A stretch of 64,000 bases of DNA from Leifsonia sp. Root112D2 (GCF_001424905.1 NZ_LMCU01000001.1:2892330-2956329), one strand, 5' to 3'; counted from the first letter of the stretch, positions 49,863 to 59,353 are shown. Numbers and translations are program-made. Notes: generated by a model from the sequence alone, not told the origin.

Positions 49863-50336
49863 CTACGCCTCGTCACCGAGCGACGCGGAGTGGTGTTCCA
49901 CCCGCAACTGCCCGATGGCGGACTCGAAATCGTCGAGCGAATTGAACGCCTGGTAGACGCTCGCGAAGCGCAAATAGGCCACCTCATCGAGTTCGCGCAA
50001 CGGCGGCAGAATGGCCAGGCCGATGTCGTTCGCCTCGATCTGGGATGTGCCGGTGGCCCGAATGGTCTCCTCCACCTTCTGCGCAAGCACCGCGAGGTCG
50101 GTGTCGGTCACCGGGCGACCCTGGCACGCCTTGCGCACGCCGCTGACGATCTTCTCGCGGCTGAACGGTTCTGCCACGCCGCTGCGTTTGATCACACTCA
50201 GGCTGGCCGTCTCCGTTGTGCTGAAGCGCCTGCCGCATTCGGGGCACTGGCGACGTCGACGAATGGACAGGCCGTCATCGCTCGTGCGCGAGTCGATGAC
50301 ACGGGAATCGGGGTGGCGACAGAACGGACAGAACAT
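49863..50336 (-). CDS. nrdR: Transcriptional repressor NrdR
   Basis: A 157-residue repressor of ribonucleotide reductase genes. The N-terminal zinc ribbon is MFCPFCRHPDSRVIDSRTSDDGLSIRRRRQCPECGRRF, with two C..C pairs, and the ATP-cone domain follows (VIKRSGVAEPFSREKIVSGVRKACQGRPV ... ASVYQAFNSLDDFESAI). The ATP cone senses ATP and dATP. No ribonucleotide reductase gene is in the window, so targets are elsewhere. TAGTCT lies 9 nt before the ATG. Confidence 0.97.
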   Translation of the reverse strand: MFCPFCRHPDSRVIDSRTSDDGLSIRRRRQCPECGRRFSTTETASLSVIKRSGVAEPFSREKIVSGVRKACQGRPVTDTDLAVLAQKVEETIRATGTSQIEANDIGLAILPPLRELDEVAYLRFASVYQAFNSLDDFESAIGQLRVEHHSASLGDEA

Positions 50337-50348
50337 GGTGCGTTCAGA

Positions 50349-51674
50349 CTAACCGACGGGCGGCTTCTCGTCGGCAAAGCGGGCGGTCACGGCTTCGCCG
50401 TGCGCGGGCAGGTCTTCGGCACCGGACAGCGCCACGACGTGATCGGCAACGGATGCCAGCGCCTGCCGATCGTAACGGATCACCTGCTGCGGGCGCAGGA
50501 ACGAATACGCACCAAGTCCCGACGAGAACCGTGCCTGTCCCCCCGTGGGCAGCACATGGTTGGAGCCGGCCAGGTAGTCTCCCAGGCTCACGGGCGAATG
50601 CGGGCCGAGGAAGATGGCGCCGGCGTTCTCGATCAATTCGAGCACAGCATCCGGATCCGCACTCTGGATCTCGAGGTGCTCAGGGCCGTAGGCGTTGCTG
50701 AACGCGGCAGCGCATGCCAGATCGTCAACGATGGCGATGGCGGATTGCGGGCCGCCGAGCGCGGTTGCCACACGCGCGGCGTGTGCGGTGGCGTGCATGT
50801 GATCTGCGAGTTGCGCGCGCACCCGGTCGGCGAGCTCAACCGAGTCCGTCACCAAAACGGCACCGGCCGCCTCATCGTGTTCGGCCTGGCTGATGAGGTC
50901 TGCCGCCAGCAGGTGAGCATCGGCTGAGGCATCCGCAATGATCAGTATCTCGGTGGGGCCGGCCTCCGAGTCGATGCCGACGATGCCGCGCACGAGTCGC
51001 TTGGCCGCCGCGACGAAGATGTTGCCCGGTCCCGTGATCACCTGTACCGGGTCGAGGCCGATGTCGTCGACGCCCCAGGCAAGCGCGCCGATAGCACCCG
51101 CGCCACCCATGGCGTAGACCTCGTCGATGCCGAGAAGCCCGGCAGCGCCGAGGATCGTCGGGTGCACGGCGCCACCAAATGCCTTTTGGGGCGGACTGGC
51201 GAGGGCGATCGAGGCGACGCCGGCGATCTGGGCGGGCACGGCGTTCATCACAACGCTGGATGCGAGGGGCGCCTTGCCGCCAGGCACATACAGGCCGGCG
51301 CGCTCAACGGGCTGCCATCGCTGCTCGATGCGTGCGCCAGGACCGATCTGGGTGGTGGTGGCCACCGGCAGCTGCGCACGCGTCGCCGCCTGCACCCTCG
51401 CGATGGATTCCTCAAGAGCCGCCCGCACCGCATGGGGAAGTTCGGCCGCGGCGCGAGCGATATCGGCGGAGCGCACTCGGATGGAGTCAGGACGCACACC
51501 ATCGAATCGTTCGGCCTGGTCACGCAGCGCGCTGCTGCCGGCATTCCGCACCGCATCGACTAATTCCGCAGCCGCTGCTGTGGCAGCCGATACGTCAACA
51601 GCCGCGCGTGGAAGAAGGCGCAGATATTCGGCTCGGCTAGGCTGGATTCCCCGGAGATCAATCGTCTGCATCAT
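50349..51674 (-). CDS. hisD: Histidinol dehydrogenase HisD
   Basis: A 441-residue zinc enzyme for the last two steps of histidine synthesis. Landmarks are RIEQRWQPVERAGLYVPGGKAPLASSVVMNAVPAQIAGV, PTILGAAGLLGIDEVYAMGGAGAIGALAWG, GPGNIFVAAAKRLVRG..GIDSEAGPTEILIIAD, LISQAEHDEAAGAVLVTDS (catalytic Glu-His), and AYGPEHLEI (zinc). The frame opens with two ATG codons; the first is used here. It stands apart from other his genes within the window, and its end is 12 bp before nrdR. Confidence 0.96.
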   Translation of the reverse strand: MMQTIDLRGIQPSRAEYLRLLPRAAVDVSAATAAAAELVDAVRNAGSSALRDQAERFDGVRPDSIRVRSADIARAAAELPHAVRAALEESIARVQAATRAQLPVATTTQIGPGARIEQRWQPVERAGLYVPGGKAPLASSVVMNAVPAQIAGVASIALASPPQKAFGGAVHPTILGAAGLLGIDEVYAMGGAGAIGALAWGVDDIGLDPVQVITGPGNIFVAAAKRLVRGIVGIDSEAGPTEILIIADASADAHLLAADLISQAEHDEAAGAVLVTDSVELADRVRAQLADHMHATAHAARVATALGGPQSAIAIVDDLACAAAFSNAYGPEHLEIQSADPDAVLELIENAGAIFLGPHSPVSLGDYLAGSNHVLPTGGQARFSSGLGAYSFLRPQQVIRYDRQALASVADHVVALSGAEDLPAHGEAVTARFADEKPPVG

Positions 51675-51786
51675 GGCCCATCAAGCATATCCGCTCGTTT
51701 ATCAAGCGTTTTTTGCTGGCACACCACGACCCGGTCAATGGCCAGCCGCGGGAATAGCCGCAGGATCCTGGGAGATTGACACAGTT

Positions 51787-52329
51787 ATGAGCACAGCACC
51801 TCCCCCCGCTGATGCGCCGCAGGGCACACCGGATTCTCCCGCGACTCCGAGCGACCTGGCCGCATTCAAGAACGCATTTCGGCGGCACGCCGCAGGGGTG
51901 GCGGTGATCACGGCGTTACGGGCCGACGGCACACCCGTCGGCTTCACCGCGACCTCGCTCGCCTCGCTCTCGGCCGTTCCCCCACTGGCGACCTTCAACA
52001 TGGCGATGTCGGCCAGCTCCTGGCCTGCCATAGCCGAGACCGATCGCGTGGTCATCCACACCCTCGGGGTGCGCAATCGACCGGCGGCCGAGATCATGGC
52101 GGGAGACAACGCCATACGCTTCGTGGGCGACCACTGGTACCGCGGCCCACATGGGCTTCCTGTGCTCAGGGATGTCACGGCATGGATGAGCGGACGCATC
52201 GTCGAGCGCGTGCAGGTGCACAACAACGCGGTCGTCGTGGTGCAGATCGAGGAGGGCGGCCTCGGAGAACGTGACGATGCGCTGCTCTACCACGAGCGCA
52301 CCTACCTCAAGCCGGGCGAGCGGGCATAG
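51787..52329 (+). CDS. Flavin reductase family protein (FMN-binding)
   Basis: A 180-residue split-barrel flavin reductase-like protein. Key segments are FRRHAAGVAVITALRADGTPVGFTATSLASLSAVPPLATFNMAMSASSWPAIAETDRVVIHTLG and WMSGRIVERVQVHNNAVVVVQIEEG. The HAAGVAVIT..... GFTATS.AS.S..PP pattern is that of reductase components which supply FMNH2 to monooxygenases. No partner monooxygenase is adjacent. It is divergent from hisD and ends 9 bp before the end of dnaE on the other strand. Confidence 0.9.
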   Translation: MSTAPPPADAPQGTPDSPATPSDLAAFKNAFRRHAAGVAVITALRADGTPVGFTATSLASLSAVPPLATFNMAMSASSWPAIAETDRVVIHTLGVRNRPAAEIMAGDNAIRFVGDHWYRGPHGLPVLRDVTAWMSGRIVERVQVHNNAVVVVQIEEGGLGERDDALLYHERTYLKPGERA

Positions 52330-52338
52330 CGCGGCGGC

Positions 52339-55300
52339 TCAGGCCAGGCATCCGGGCCCGAGGAGGCCCTTGAGTTCGCCGTAGAGATCGGCCGTCACCG
52401 AGACGGGGTATGGCAGTTCGAACATGCGCGCCACCCCGCCCTTGAGCAGCCGCAACCGCACCTCATTCTCGCCGACGTGCCGAATCAGCACATCGCCGAG
52501 CGCCTTCACCGTGTCGGTGGTTGCCCGCTGGTCTGCCAGAGTGATCACGAGAGGTCCCGAGCCGAGGCTCTGCCCCACGTCCGGCGTGAACAGGCTGTAT
52601 GCGTGCAGGTTCATGCCGTCGTCGCGCATGCTCACGCGGCCGCGCACGACGACGATGCTGTCGGCGATCATGGCCGGCGCGAACTCCTGGTACGCCTTGC
52701 CCATGAACATCACCGTCATCTCGCCGCCGAAGTCCTCGACCTGGATCATGCCGTACTGGTTGCCGGAGTTCTTCGCGACGCGATGCTGCACCGTCGTCAC
52801 CAGGCCCGCAATCGTCACGGTCTCGCCATCCTGAATCGACTCGGATGCCATCAGATCGGCGATGGTGACGCTCGCGTGTTTCGCGAGCTGCAACTCGAGC
52901 CCGGCCAGAGGATGATCCGAGACGTACAGGCCGAGCATCTCGCGCTCGAAGGCCAGCTTGTCCTTCTTCGACCACTCGGGGCGCACGGGAACCTGCTGGA
53001 TGGATTCCGGCTCGTCCCACAGGCTGTCGAAATCGAAGCCGACCTGGCCGTTGGCTTCCGCGCGCTTCTGGCTGGCCGCGGCATCGACGGCATCCTCGTG
53101 AATTTCGATGAGTGCACGCCTGGTGTCGCCGAGCGAGTCGAAGGCGCCGGCCTTGATCAGGGATTCGGTGGTTCGCTTGTTCGCAACAGACAACGGAACC
53201 TTAGCCAGGTAGTCATGGAACGATTCGAAGCGCCCCTTCTCCTCGCGAGCCGCGCGAATGCCGTCGACGACGTTCATACCCACGTTGCGCACGGCTCCCA
53301 TACCGAAGCGGATGTCCTCTCCCACGGCGGCGAAGAAACCGATGGATTCGTTCACATCGGGCGGCAGCACCTTCATGCCCATGCGCCGGCACTCGTTGAG
53401 GTACACGGCCATCTTGTCTTTGGAATCGCCGACGCTCGTGAGCAGGGCGGCCATGTACTCGGCCGGGTAGTGAGCCTTGAGATAGGCGGTCCAATACGAG
53501 ATCACGCCGTACGCTGCCGAGTGCGCCTTGTTGAAGGCATAGTCGGAGAATGGCAGCAGGATGCTCCACAGCATGTCGATGGCGGCCTTGGAATAGCCGT
53601 TGGCCTTCATGCCGTCTGAGTAGCCGGCGAACTGTTTGTCCAGCTCCGATTTCTTCTTCTTGCCCATCGCGCGCCGCAGAATGTCGGCCTGGCCGAGCGA
53701 GAATCCCGCCACCTTCTGTGCGATGGCCATCACCTGCTCCTGGTAGATGATGAGGCCGTAGCTGGTGGAGAGAATCTCGGCCAGCGGCTCCTCGAGCTCC
53801 GGATGGATCGGGGTGATCTCCTGCAGGCCGTTCTTGCGCAGCGCGTAGTTCGTGTGCGAGTTCGCCCCCATGGGCCCGGGCCGATACAGCGCGATGAGCG
53901 CCGAGATGTCCTCGAAGTTGTCCGGTTTCATCAGGCGCAGCAGGGAGCGCATCGGCCCGCCGTCGAGCTGGAAGACGCCAAGTGTGTCACCGCGCGACAG
54001 CAGGTCGTATGCGGGCCTGTCGTCAAGCTCGAGATCTTCGAGCACCGGTCGGATGCCGCGGTTCGATTCGATGTTGTCGAGCGCGTCGTTGATGATCGTG
54101 AGGTTACGCAGCCCCAGGAAGTCCATCTTGATCAGCCCGAGCGCCTCGGATGCCGGGTAGTCGAACTGGGTGACGATCTGGCCGTCCTGCTCCCGCTTCA
54201 TGATCGGGATGATGTCGATCAGCGGATCGCTCGACATGATCACGCCCGCCGCGTGCACGCCCCACTGGCGCTTGAGGTTCTCGATGCCGAGCGCGGTGTC
54301 GAACACCGTTCTAGCTTCGGGGTCGCTCTCCACCACGGCGCGGATGTCGACGGCCTCCTTGTAGCGCGGGTGCTCCTTGTCGAAGATTCCGGTGAGCGGG
54401 ATGTCCTTGCCCATCACGGGTGGCGGCATCGCCTTGGTGAGCTTCTCCCCCATGCCGAAGGGAAAGCCGAGCACGCGCGAGGAGTCCTTCAGCGCCTGCT
54501 TGGCCTTGATGGTGCCGTACGTCACGATCTGCGCGACGCGCTCCTCGCCATATTTCTCGGTGACGTAGTGAATCACTTCGCCGCGGCGCCGGTCGTCGAA
54601 ATCGACGTCAAAGTCGGGCATCGAGACCCGGTCGGGGTTGAGAAAGCGCTCGAAGATCAGCCCATGCTGCAGCGGATCGAGGTCGGTGATGCCCATCGCG
54701 TATGCCGCCATCGAGCCTGCGCCTGATCCGCGCCCCGGTCCGACCCTGATGCCGTTGCGCTTCGACCAGTTGATGAAGTCGGCGACCACAAGAAAGTAAC
54801 CGGGAAAGCCCATCTGGGCGATGATCCCCATCTCGTAGTCCGCCCGGGCACGCACCTCATCAGAGAACCCGTTCGGGTAGCGCTGTTTCAGCCCGGTCTC
54901 GACCTCCTTGATGAACCAGCTCTCCTCGGTCTCGCCCTCGGGCACGGGAAAGCGCGGCATGTAGTTGGCGCTGGTGTTGAACTTCGTATCGCACCGCTCG
55001 GCTATCAGCAGGGTGTTGTCGCACGCCTCGGGGTGGTCACGAAAGATCTCGCGCATCTGCTTCGCCGACTTGAGGTAGAACTCATTCGAGTCGAACTTGA
55101 AACGATTGGGGTCATCGAGCGTCGAGCCGGACTGCACGCAGAGCAGGGCGGCGTGACTGGTGGCATCGTGGGCGTGCGTGTAGTGCAGGTCGTTCGTGGC
55201 CAGCAGCTTGAGGTCGAGTTCCTTGGCGAGCCTGAGCAAATCGGTCATCGTACGACGTTCCACGTCGATGCCGTGGTCCATGATCTCGCAGAAGAAGTTC

Positions 55301-55860
55301 TCGGCGCCGAAGATGTCCCGCAGCTCGGCTGCGGCCTTCTTGGCCTCGTCGTACTGGCCGAGCCGAAGCCGCGTCTGAATCTCGCCGCCCGCGCATCCGG
55401 TGGTGCCTATGACGCCCTTCGAGTATGTCGAGAGCAGTTCCCTGTCCATGCGTGGCTTGAAGTAATAGCCTTCGATCGAGGCCCGCGACGACATGCGGAA
55501 CAGGTTGTGCATGCCCTCCGTCGACTCCGAGAGCAGCGTCATGTGCGTGTACGCGCCGCTGCCGCCGACGTCGTCGCGATTCTGCGCGCCGCTGCCCCAC
55601 CTGACGCGGGTCTTATCGGTGCGGTGCGTTCCCGGCGTGATGTAGGCCTCGACGCCGATGATCGGTTTGATGCCCGCGGCCGTTGCCGTGTTCCAGAAGT
55701 CGAAGGCGCCGAACATGTTGCCGTGGTCAGTGACGGCCACGGCCGGCATGCCCTGCTCGACCGCGGCGTCGATCAGCGGTTTCACCCGAGCCGCACCATC
55801 GAGCATTGAATACTCGCTGTGAACGTGCAGGTGAACGAACGAATCGTCGCTGGCAGACAC
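52339..55860 (-). CDS. dnaE: DNA polymerase III alpha subunit DnaE
   Basis: The 1173-residue replicative polymerase. It has an N-terminal PHP domain (FVHLHVHSEYSMLDGAARVKPLIDAA and VTDHGNMFGAFDFW), which in actinobacteria is the proofreading exonuclease of DnaE1. The palm carries the catalytic Asp in SMPDFDVDFDDRRRGEVI. Further along are the thumb and fingers, YQEQVMAIAQKVAGFSLGQADILRRAMGKKKKSE, a helix-hairpin-helix region (SLIKAGAFDSLGDTRRAL), and a C-terminal OB domain (VTIAGLVTTVQHRVAKNSGNQYGMIQVEDFGGEMTVMF). Length and domain order fit the essential DnaE1, not the shorter mutasome DnaE2. It is downstream of rluD. Confidence 0.98.
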   Translation of the reverse strand: MSASDDSFVHLHVHSEYSMLDGAARVKPLIDAAVEQGMPAVAVTDHGNMFGAFDFWNTATAAGIKPIIGVEAYITPGTHRTDKTRVRWGSGAQNRDDVGGSGAYTHMTLLSESTEGMHNLFRMSSRASIEGYYFKPRMDRELLSTYSKGVIGTTGCAGGEIQTRLRLGQYDEAKKAAAELRDIFGAENFFCEIMDHGIDVERRTMTDLLRLAKELDLKLLATNDLHYTHAHDATSHAALLCVQSGSTLDDPNRFKFDSNEFYLKSAKQMREIFRDHPEACDNTLLIAERCDTKFNTSANYMPRFPVPEGETEESWFIKEVETGLKQRYPNGFSDEVRARADYEMGIIAQMGFPGYFLVVADFINWSKRNGIRVGPGRGSGAGSMAAYAMGITDLDPLQHGLIFERFLNPDRVSMPDFDVDFDDRRRGEVIHYVTEKYGEERVAQIVTYGTIKAKQALKDSSRVLGFPFGMGEKLTKAMPPPVMGKDIPLTGIFDKEHPRYKEAVDIRAVVESDPEARTVFDTALGIENLKRQWGVHAAGVIMSSDPLIDIIPIMKREQDGQIVTQFDYPASEALGLIKMDFLGLRNLTIINDALDNIESNRGIRPVLEDLELDDRPAYDLLSRGDTLGVFQLDGGPMRSLLRLMKPDNFEDISALIALYRPGPMGANSHTNYALRKNGLQEITPIHPELEEPLAEILSTSYGLIIYQEQVMAIAQKVAGFSLGQADILRRAMGKKKKSELDKQFAGYSDGMKANGYSKAAIDMLWSILLPFSDYAFNKAHSAAYGVISYWTAYLKAHYPAEYMAALLTSVGDSKDKMAVYLNECRRMGMKVLPPDVNESIGFFAAVGEDIRFGMGAVRNVGMNVVDGIRAAREEKGRFESFHDYLAKVPLSVANKRTTESLIKAGAFDSLGDTRRALIEIHEDAVDAAASQKRAEANGQVGFDFDSLWDEPESIQQVPVRPEWSKKDKLAFEREMLGLYVSDHPLAGLELQLAKHASVTIADLMASESIQDGETVTIAGLVTTVQHRVAKNSGNQYGMIQVEDFGGEMTVMFMGKAYQEFAPAMIADSIVVVRGRVSMRDDGMNLHAYSLFTPDVGQSLGSGPLVITLADQRATTDTVKALGDVLIRHVGENEVRLRLLKGGVARMFELPYPVSVTADLYGELKGLLGPGCLA

Positions 55861-55913
55861 TGATCTTCTCGTCTCTCATGCTTGCGTCTCAAATGCTCGG
55901 GCTGTGCTCAAGC

Positions 55914-56834
55914 CTAATTCTCGCCGAGGACATCCAGTGCGTGTTGGAGGTCGCTCGGATAGTCGGTGGTGAAGGCCACCCAATCCCCCGTCGCCGGATG
56001 CCGGAAGCCGAGCTGCACCGCGTGCAGCCATTGCCGCTCGAGGCCGAGCCTGGCCGACAGGGTGGGGTCGGCTCCGTACATGGAATCACCGACACACGGA
56101 TGCCGCTGGGCCGCCATATGCACCCGAATCTGGTGCGTGCGCCCCGTCTCGAGGTGGATCTCAAGAAGGCTTGCCGCTCGAAAGGCCTCCATGGTCTCGT
56201 AGTGGGTCACCGACGGCTTGCCATCGGCGATGACCGCGAACTTCCAATCCGATTTCGGATGTCGCCCGAGCGGCGCGTCTATCGTGCCGGCCAGCGGGTC
56301 CGGGTGTCCCTGCACAACGGCGTGATAGATCTTCTCCACCTCGCGATCGTGAAACGCGCGTTTGAGCGCCGTGTAGGCGTGCTCGGACTTCGCCACAACC
56401 ATAAGTCCGCTCGTTCCCGCGTCGAGCCGGTGCACGACGCCGGCGCGTTCGGCCGCGCCCGAGGTGGAAATGCGGTAGCCGGCGGCCTGCAGCGCGCCGA
56501 CCACGGTCGGCCCGTCCCAGCCCACCGAGGGATGCGCCGCGACGCCCGCCGGCTTATTCACGACAACGATGTCGTCGTCGTCATGCACTATTGCCAGGTC
56601 GGGCACGGGAATCGGCACTATCGTCAGCGCCTGCCGGGGGTGCCAGCTCACCTCCAGCCAGCCGCCGGAGCTCAGGCGGTCCGACTTGGCTGCCACGGCC
56701 CCGTCGAGGCTCACCCCGCCCGCCTCGATGACCTCGGCCGCGAAACTGCGCGAGAAGCCGAGCAGCTTGGCGATGCCCACGTCGACCCGCACGCCCTCGA
56801 GCCCGTCGGGCACGGAAAGGCTGCGTGTCTCCAC
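55914..56834 (-). CDS. Pseudouridine synthase RluD-type (RluA family)
   Basis: A 306-residue enzyme with an N-terminal S4 RNA-binding domain (EGVRVDVGIAKLLGFSRSFAAEVIEAGGVSLDG) and a catalytic domain. The catalytic Asp is in AGVVHRLDAGTSGLMVVAKSEHAY, and LETGRTHQIRVHMAAQRHPCVGD is also diagnostic. RluD makes pseudouridines in helix 69 of 23S rRNA; the exact target here is inferred. The GTG at 56834 is chosen because AAGGA lies upstream and it sits 4 bp after the lspA stop; the longer frame runs through lspA's repetitive tail. The lspA-rluD order is widely conserved. Confidence 0.93.
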   Translation of the reverse strand: METRSLSVPDGLEGVRVDVGIAKLLGFSRSFAAEVIEAGGVSLDGAVAAKSDRLSSGGWLEVSWHPRQALTIVPIPVPDLAIVHDDDDIVVVNKPAGVAAHPSVGWDGPTVVGALQAAGYRISTSGAAERAGVVHRLDAGTSGLMVVAKSEHAYTALKRAFHDREVEKIYHAVVQGHPDPLAGTIDAPLGRHPKSDWKFAVIADGKPSVTHYETMEAFRAASLLEIHLETGRTHQIRVHMAAQRHPCVGDSMYGADPTLSARLGLERQWLHAVQLGFRHPATGDWVAFTTDYPSDLQHALDVLGEN

Positions 56835-56838
56835 CGGA

Positions 56839-57468
56839 CTATTCCTTCGGTTCGTCGTGCGGTACGGCTTGGTCGTGCGGTTCAGCTTGATTCCGTGGTT
56901 CAGCTTCGTCGTGCGGTGCGATCTCATCGTGTTCGGCGGCCGCGTTATCCTCGTGGCCGGTCGTGCGCTTGCCGTCGATGCCCACGCCGCGCAGTGTCAG
57001 GATCAGAAACAACGCCATGCTCGACACGATGCCGACATCCGCAATATTGAAGATGGCGGGCAACAAGGGAATCTTGATGAAGTCGACCACGTGTCCGACC
57101 CCAAAGCCCGGTGCTCGCAGCATGCGGTCGGTCAGATTGCCCAGCAGTCCGCCGAGCAGAAGCCCGAACAACACCGCCCAGGCAAGCGAGCGGATGCGAC
57201 GCGCATACCAGATGACGAAGCCGAGAACGCAGGCACCGACGATCGAGAAGATCCAGGTGGATCCGCTGCCGATCGAGAACGCCGCCCCGGAGTTCGTCAC
57301 GTAGTAGAACTTCAGCAGCTCGCCGAGAACCGGAACCACACGCTCGTACGGCAGGTGTGCCACGACCAGATATTTGGCGATCTGGTCGATCGCGTACACG
57401 CACAGCGCGACCGCGACCAGCAGGACGAGCGCTCGTGCGCTGACCTTCGCCCGGGCGCTAGGCTCCAA
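56839..57468 (-). CDS. lspA: Lipoprotein signal peptidase II (LspA) with a repetitive acidic tail
   Basis: A 209-residue membrane aspartyl protease that cleaves lipoprotein signal peptides. Four helices are present. The two catalytic Asp are in TNSGAAFSIGSG..GNLTDRML and VVDFI.....AIFNIADVGI, matching the NxxDR and FNxAD motifs. After residue 165 comes an unusual cytoplasmic tail of about 45 residues with near-repeats of PHDEAEP/PHDQA, rich in His, Asp and Glu. The core length is otherwise normal. The start overlaps wag31 by 11 bp. It works with lnt (24198-25763) and the diacylglyceryl transferase, which is not in the window. Confidence 0.95.
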   Translation of the reverse strand: MEPSARAKVSARALVLLVAVALCVYAIDQIAKYLVVAHLPYERVVPVLGELLKFYYVTNSGAAFSIGSGSTWIFSIVGACVLGFVIWYARRIRSLAWAVLFGLLLGGLLGNLTDRMLRAPGFGVGHVVDFIKIPLLPAIFNIADVGIVSSMALFLILTLRGVGIDGKRTTGHEDNAAAEHDEIAPHDEAEPRNQAEPHDQAVPHDEPKE

Positions 57469-58306
57469 AACCCTGGAACGTGGGCGGCTGCGGCACGTCG
57501 GCGGAGTCCTGGCCGGGCGTCACGGCCGAAACCGGGCCGGATGTCGTCGCCGGAGCGGGCGGGACCTGCTCCGAGAAGCCACCGGCCGCGCCGGCACTCG
57601 TCGAACCCGTGCCCGTCGAAGACGAGCCAGCCGAACCCGCTGCGGAGGCGCTGGTGCCGGCGCTCGAGTCCAGATCGCGCAACTGCCCCTCGATGTAGCC
57701 ACGCAGCTGCTGGCGGTAGTCGCGTTCGAAGGTACGCAGCTCGTCGATGCGGTGCTCCAGCTGCGAACGCTCCGCATCCAGTGCGTTGATCTGCTCACGC
57801 TGCTTCGACTCCGCCTCGGCGACGATGCGCGCGGCGGTGGCGTGTCCCTCGGCAACGAGCGAATCGCGCTTCTCGATGCCCTCACGCACGTGTTCTTCAT
57901 GCAGGCGACGAGCAAGCTGCAGCAGGTTGTTCGTGCTCGACGGGTCATTGCCCGGATCCACAGCCGCCGGGGCCGGGATGCTCGTCGTGGGGGCCGCGGC
58001 AGCGACGGGGGCGGCAATCGGCGCGGCCTCGGTCACGGCCTCAGGCTCTTCGGCGGCGGGCTGGGCAGCCTGCTCCGCGGGTGCGGCCTGCTCGACGGGA
58101 CCCGTCTGGCCGCTGCGCTGCAGTTCTGCGATGCGCGAGTCGTTGCCGACGAGGCGCTGCTTGAGCTCCTCGTTCTCCTGGTTCAGGCGACGCAGTTCAA
58201 CGACGACCTCGTCAAGAAAGTCGTCGACCTCATCCTGGTCATAGCCCTCGCGGAACTTCGTCGGCTGAAACCGCTTGTTGACTACATCTTCCGGAGTTAG
58301 CGCCAT
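57458..58306 (-). CDS. wag31: DivIVA-domain cell growth protein Wag31
   Basis: A 282-residue polar-growth scaffold. The N-terminal DivIVA domain MALTPEDVVNKRFQPTKFREGYDQDEVDDFLDEVVVELRRLNQENEELKQRL binds the membrane at curved poles. An Ala/Pro-rich linker runs from about 70 to 120. A long C-terminal coiled coil from about 125 to 215 (NNLLQLARRLHEEHVREGIEKRDSLVAEGHATAARIVAEAESKQREQI) is followed by a Ser/Gly/Thr-rich tail. In actinobacteria it directs tip growth and recruits wall enzymes. It is the usual gene after sepF-yggT in the dcw cluster. Confidence 0.96.
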   Translation of the reverse strand: MALTPEDVVNKRFQPTKFREGYDQDEVDDFLDEVVVELRRLNQENEELKQRLVGNDSRIAELQRSGQTGPVEQAAPAEQAAQPAAEEPEAVTEAAPIAAPVAAAAPTTSIPAPAAVDPGNDPSSTNNLLQLARRLHEEHVREGIEKRDSLVAEGHATAARIVAEAESKQREQINALDAERSQLEHRIDELRTFERDYRQQLRGYIEGQLRDLDSSAGTSASAAGSAGSSSTGTGSTSAGAAGGFSEQVPPAPATTSGPVSAVTPGQDSADVPQPPTFQGFGA

Positions 58307-58422
58307 GGCTTGCCACCCTTACAGTTCAAATGCGAACGGAACATAACGTTCAGCTAACGCTAGCAAATACGTTCCGCGGGTTCTAACACCCCGCCATCGC
58401 GTCGCGTTGGCTGCGAACTAGA

Positions 58423-58728
58423 CTACAGCCCTCTCAGCCCGAGAGTGATGTACAGACACACGATGCAGACCAGCATTGTGAGGCTCCACCCGAAGTCGAT
58501 GACCACGGGCCCCAGTTTCAGGGGCGGCAGGATGCGCCGGAAGAATTTGATGGGCGGGTCGGTGACCGCATACATCACCTCGGTGAGAACGAGACCGAAA
58601 CCGTGAGGGCGCCAGGACCGGCTGAAGGTGCGCACGAGGTCGATGACGAAGCGGCCCCACATGAAGAAGAAGAAGAGCAGAAACAGATAATAGAAGATAC
58701 TCGCGATGATCGAGACAGGTGAATCCAC
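58423..58728 (-). CDS. YggT family membrane protein
   Basis: A 101-residue protein with two membrane helices (SIIASIFYYLFLLFFFFMWGRFVIDLV and IDFGWSLTMLVCIVCLYITLGL) and the family motif DPPIKFFRRILPPLKLGPVVIDF between them. Its function is unknown, but it lies between sepF and divIVA in most Gram-positive bacteria and is thought to act in division or membrane homeostasis. The length is normal. Confidence 0.93.
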   Translation of the reverse strand: MDSPVSIIASIFYYLFLLFFFFMWGRFVIDLVRTFSRSWRPHGFGLVLTEVMYAVTDPPIKFFRRILPPLKLGPVVIDFGWSLTMLVCIVCLYITLGLRGL

Positions 58729-58803
58729 GATGTTAAGTCTGGGCCATGCGCCGCAAGGCGTCGACCACTGACGTGGTCGACGGGGGCAGAGTCACGAGGG
58801 CCG

Positions 58804-59283
58804 CTATCCCTGGGCGAAGAAGGAGGCGTCGGCCTCCGCGTCCTGGCTGGCGTCGCCCGAGACCACAACGTGTGACGGCGACAACAGGAAGACCTTCGAG
58901 GTGACGCGCTCGATCTTGCCGTAGAGCCCCTGTGAGAGACCGCTGGCGAAGTCGATGAGTCGACGGGCATCGCCCTCACTCATCTGCGAGAGGTTGATGA
59001 TGACGGGAACTCCCTCGCGGAAGGACTCGGCGATCACCTGTGCGTCGCGATACTGGCGCGGGTGAACCGTGAGAATCTCATTCATTTCCTGGACCGTCGC
59101 ATTCCGTGCTTGGCTGTTCTTGCGCAAAGGCGTCACCGGGGCACGACCGGCTGGAGCCGGGGCAGGGTGCGGCACGGGGGTGACGGGCTGCGCGTGCTGG
59201 TGCTGGGGCTGCTCGTCCTCGTATTCCAGCTCTTCGTCTGCCAGACCGAGGTAGACCATCGTCTTCTTCAGCGGGTTGGTCAT
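58804..59283 (-). CDS. sepF: Cell division protein SepF
   Basis: A 159-residue FtsZ anchor. The N-terminal membrane-targeting helix is MTNPLKKTMVYLGLADEE, then an acidic and His/Pro/Gln-rich linker, then the conserved C-terminal domain (ILTVHPRQYRDAQVIAESFREGVPVIINLSQMSEGDARRLIDFASGLSQGLYGKIERVTSKVFLLSPSHVVVSG). SepF tethers FtsZ to the membrane in actinobacteria, which lack FtsA; none is present here. The ATG at 59283 has GGAGG 7 nt upstream. Confidence 0.96.
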   Translation of the reverse strand: MTNPLKKTMVYLGLADEELEYEDEQPQHQHAQPVTPVPHPAPAPAGRAPVTPLRKNSQARNATVQEMNEILTVHPRQYRDAQVIAESFREGVPVIINLSQMSEGDARRLIDFASGLSQGLYGKIERVTSKVFLLSPSHVVVSGDASQDAEADASFFAQG

Positions 59284-59353
59284 CGTGTCCTCCGTGTTGA
59301 AACCCTGCGTCGACGGCTGCGGCATGCAACCATCGATTACTTCTTAGTCGAGA

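Noticed and set aside
53803..54726. Plus-strand 307-codon frame opposite dnaE
   Set aside because: Antisense shadow of the polymerase core, where the catalytic DFDVDFDD motif is encoded on the minus strand.
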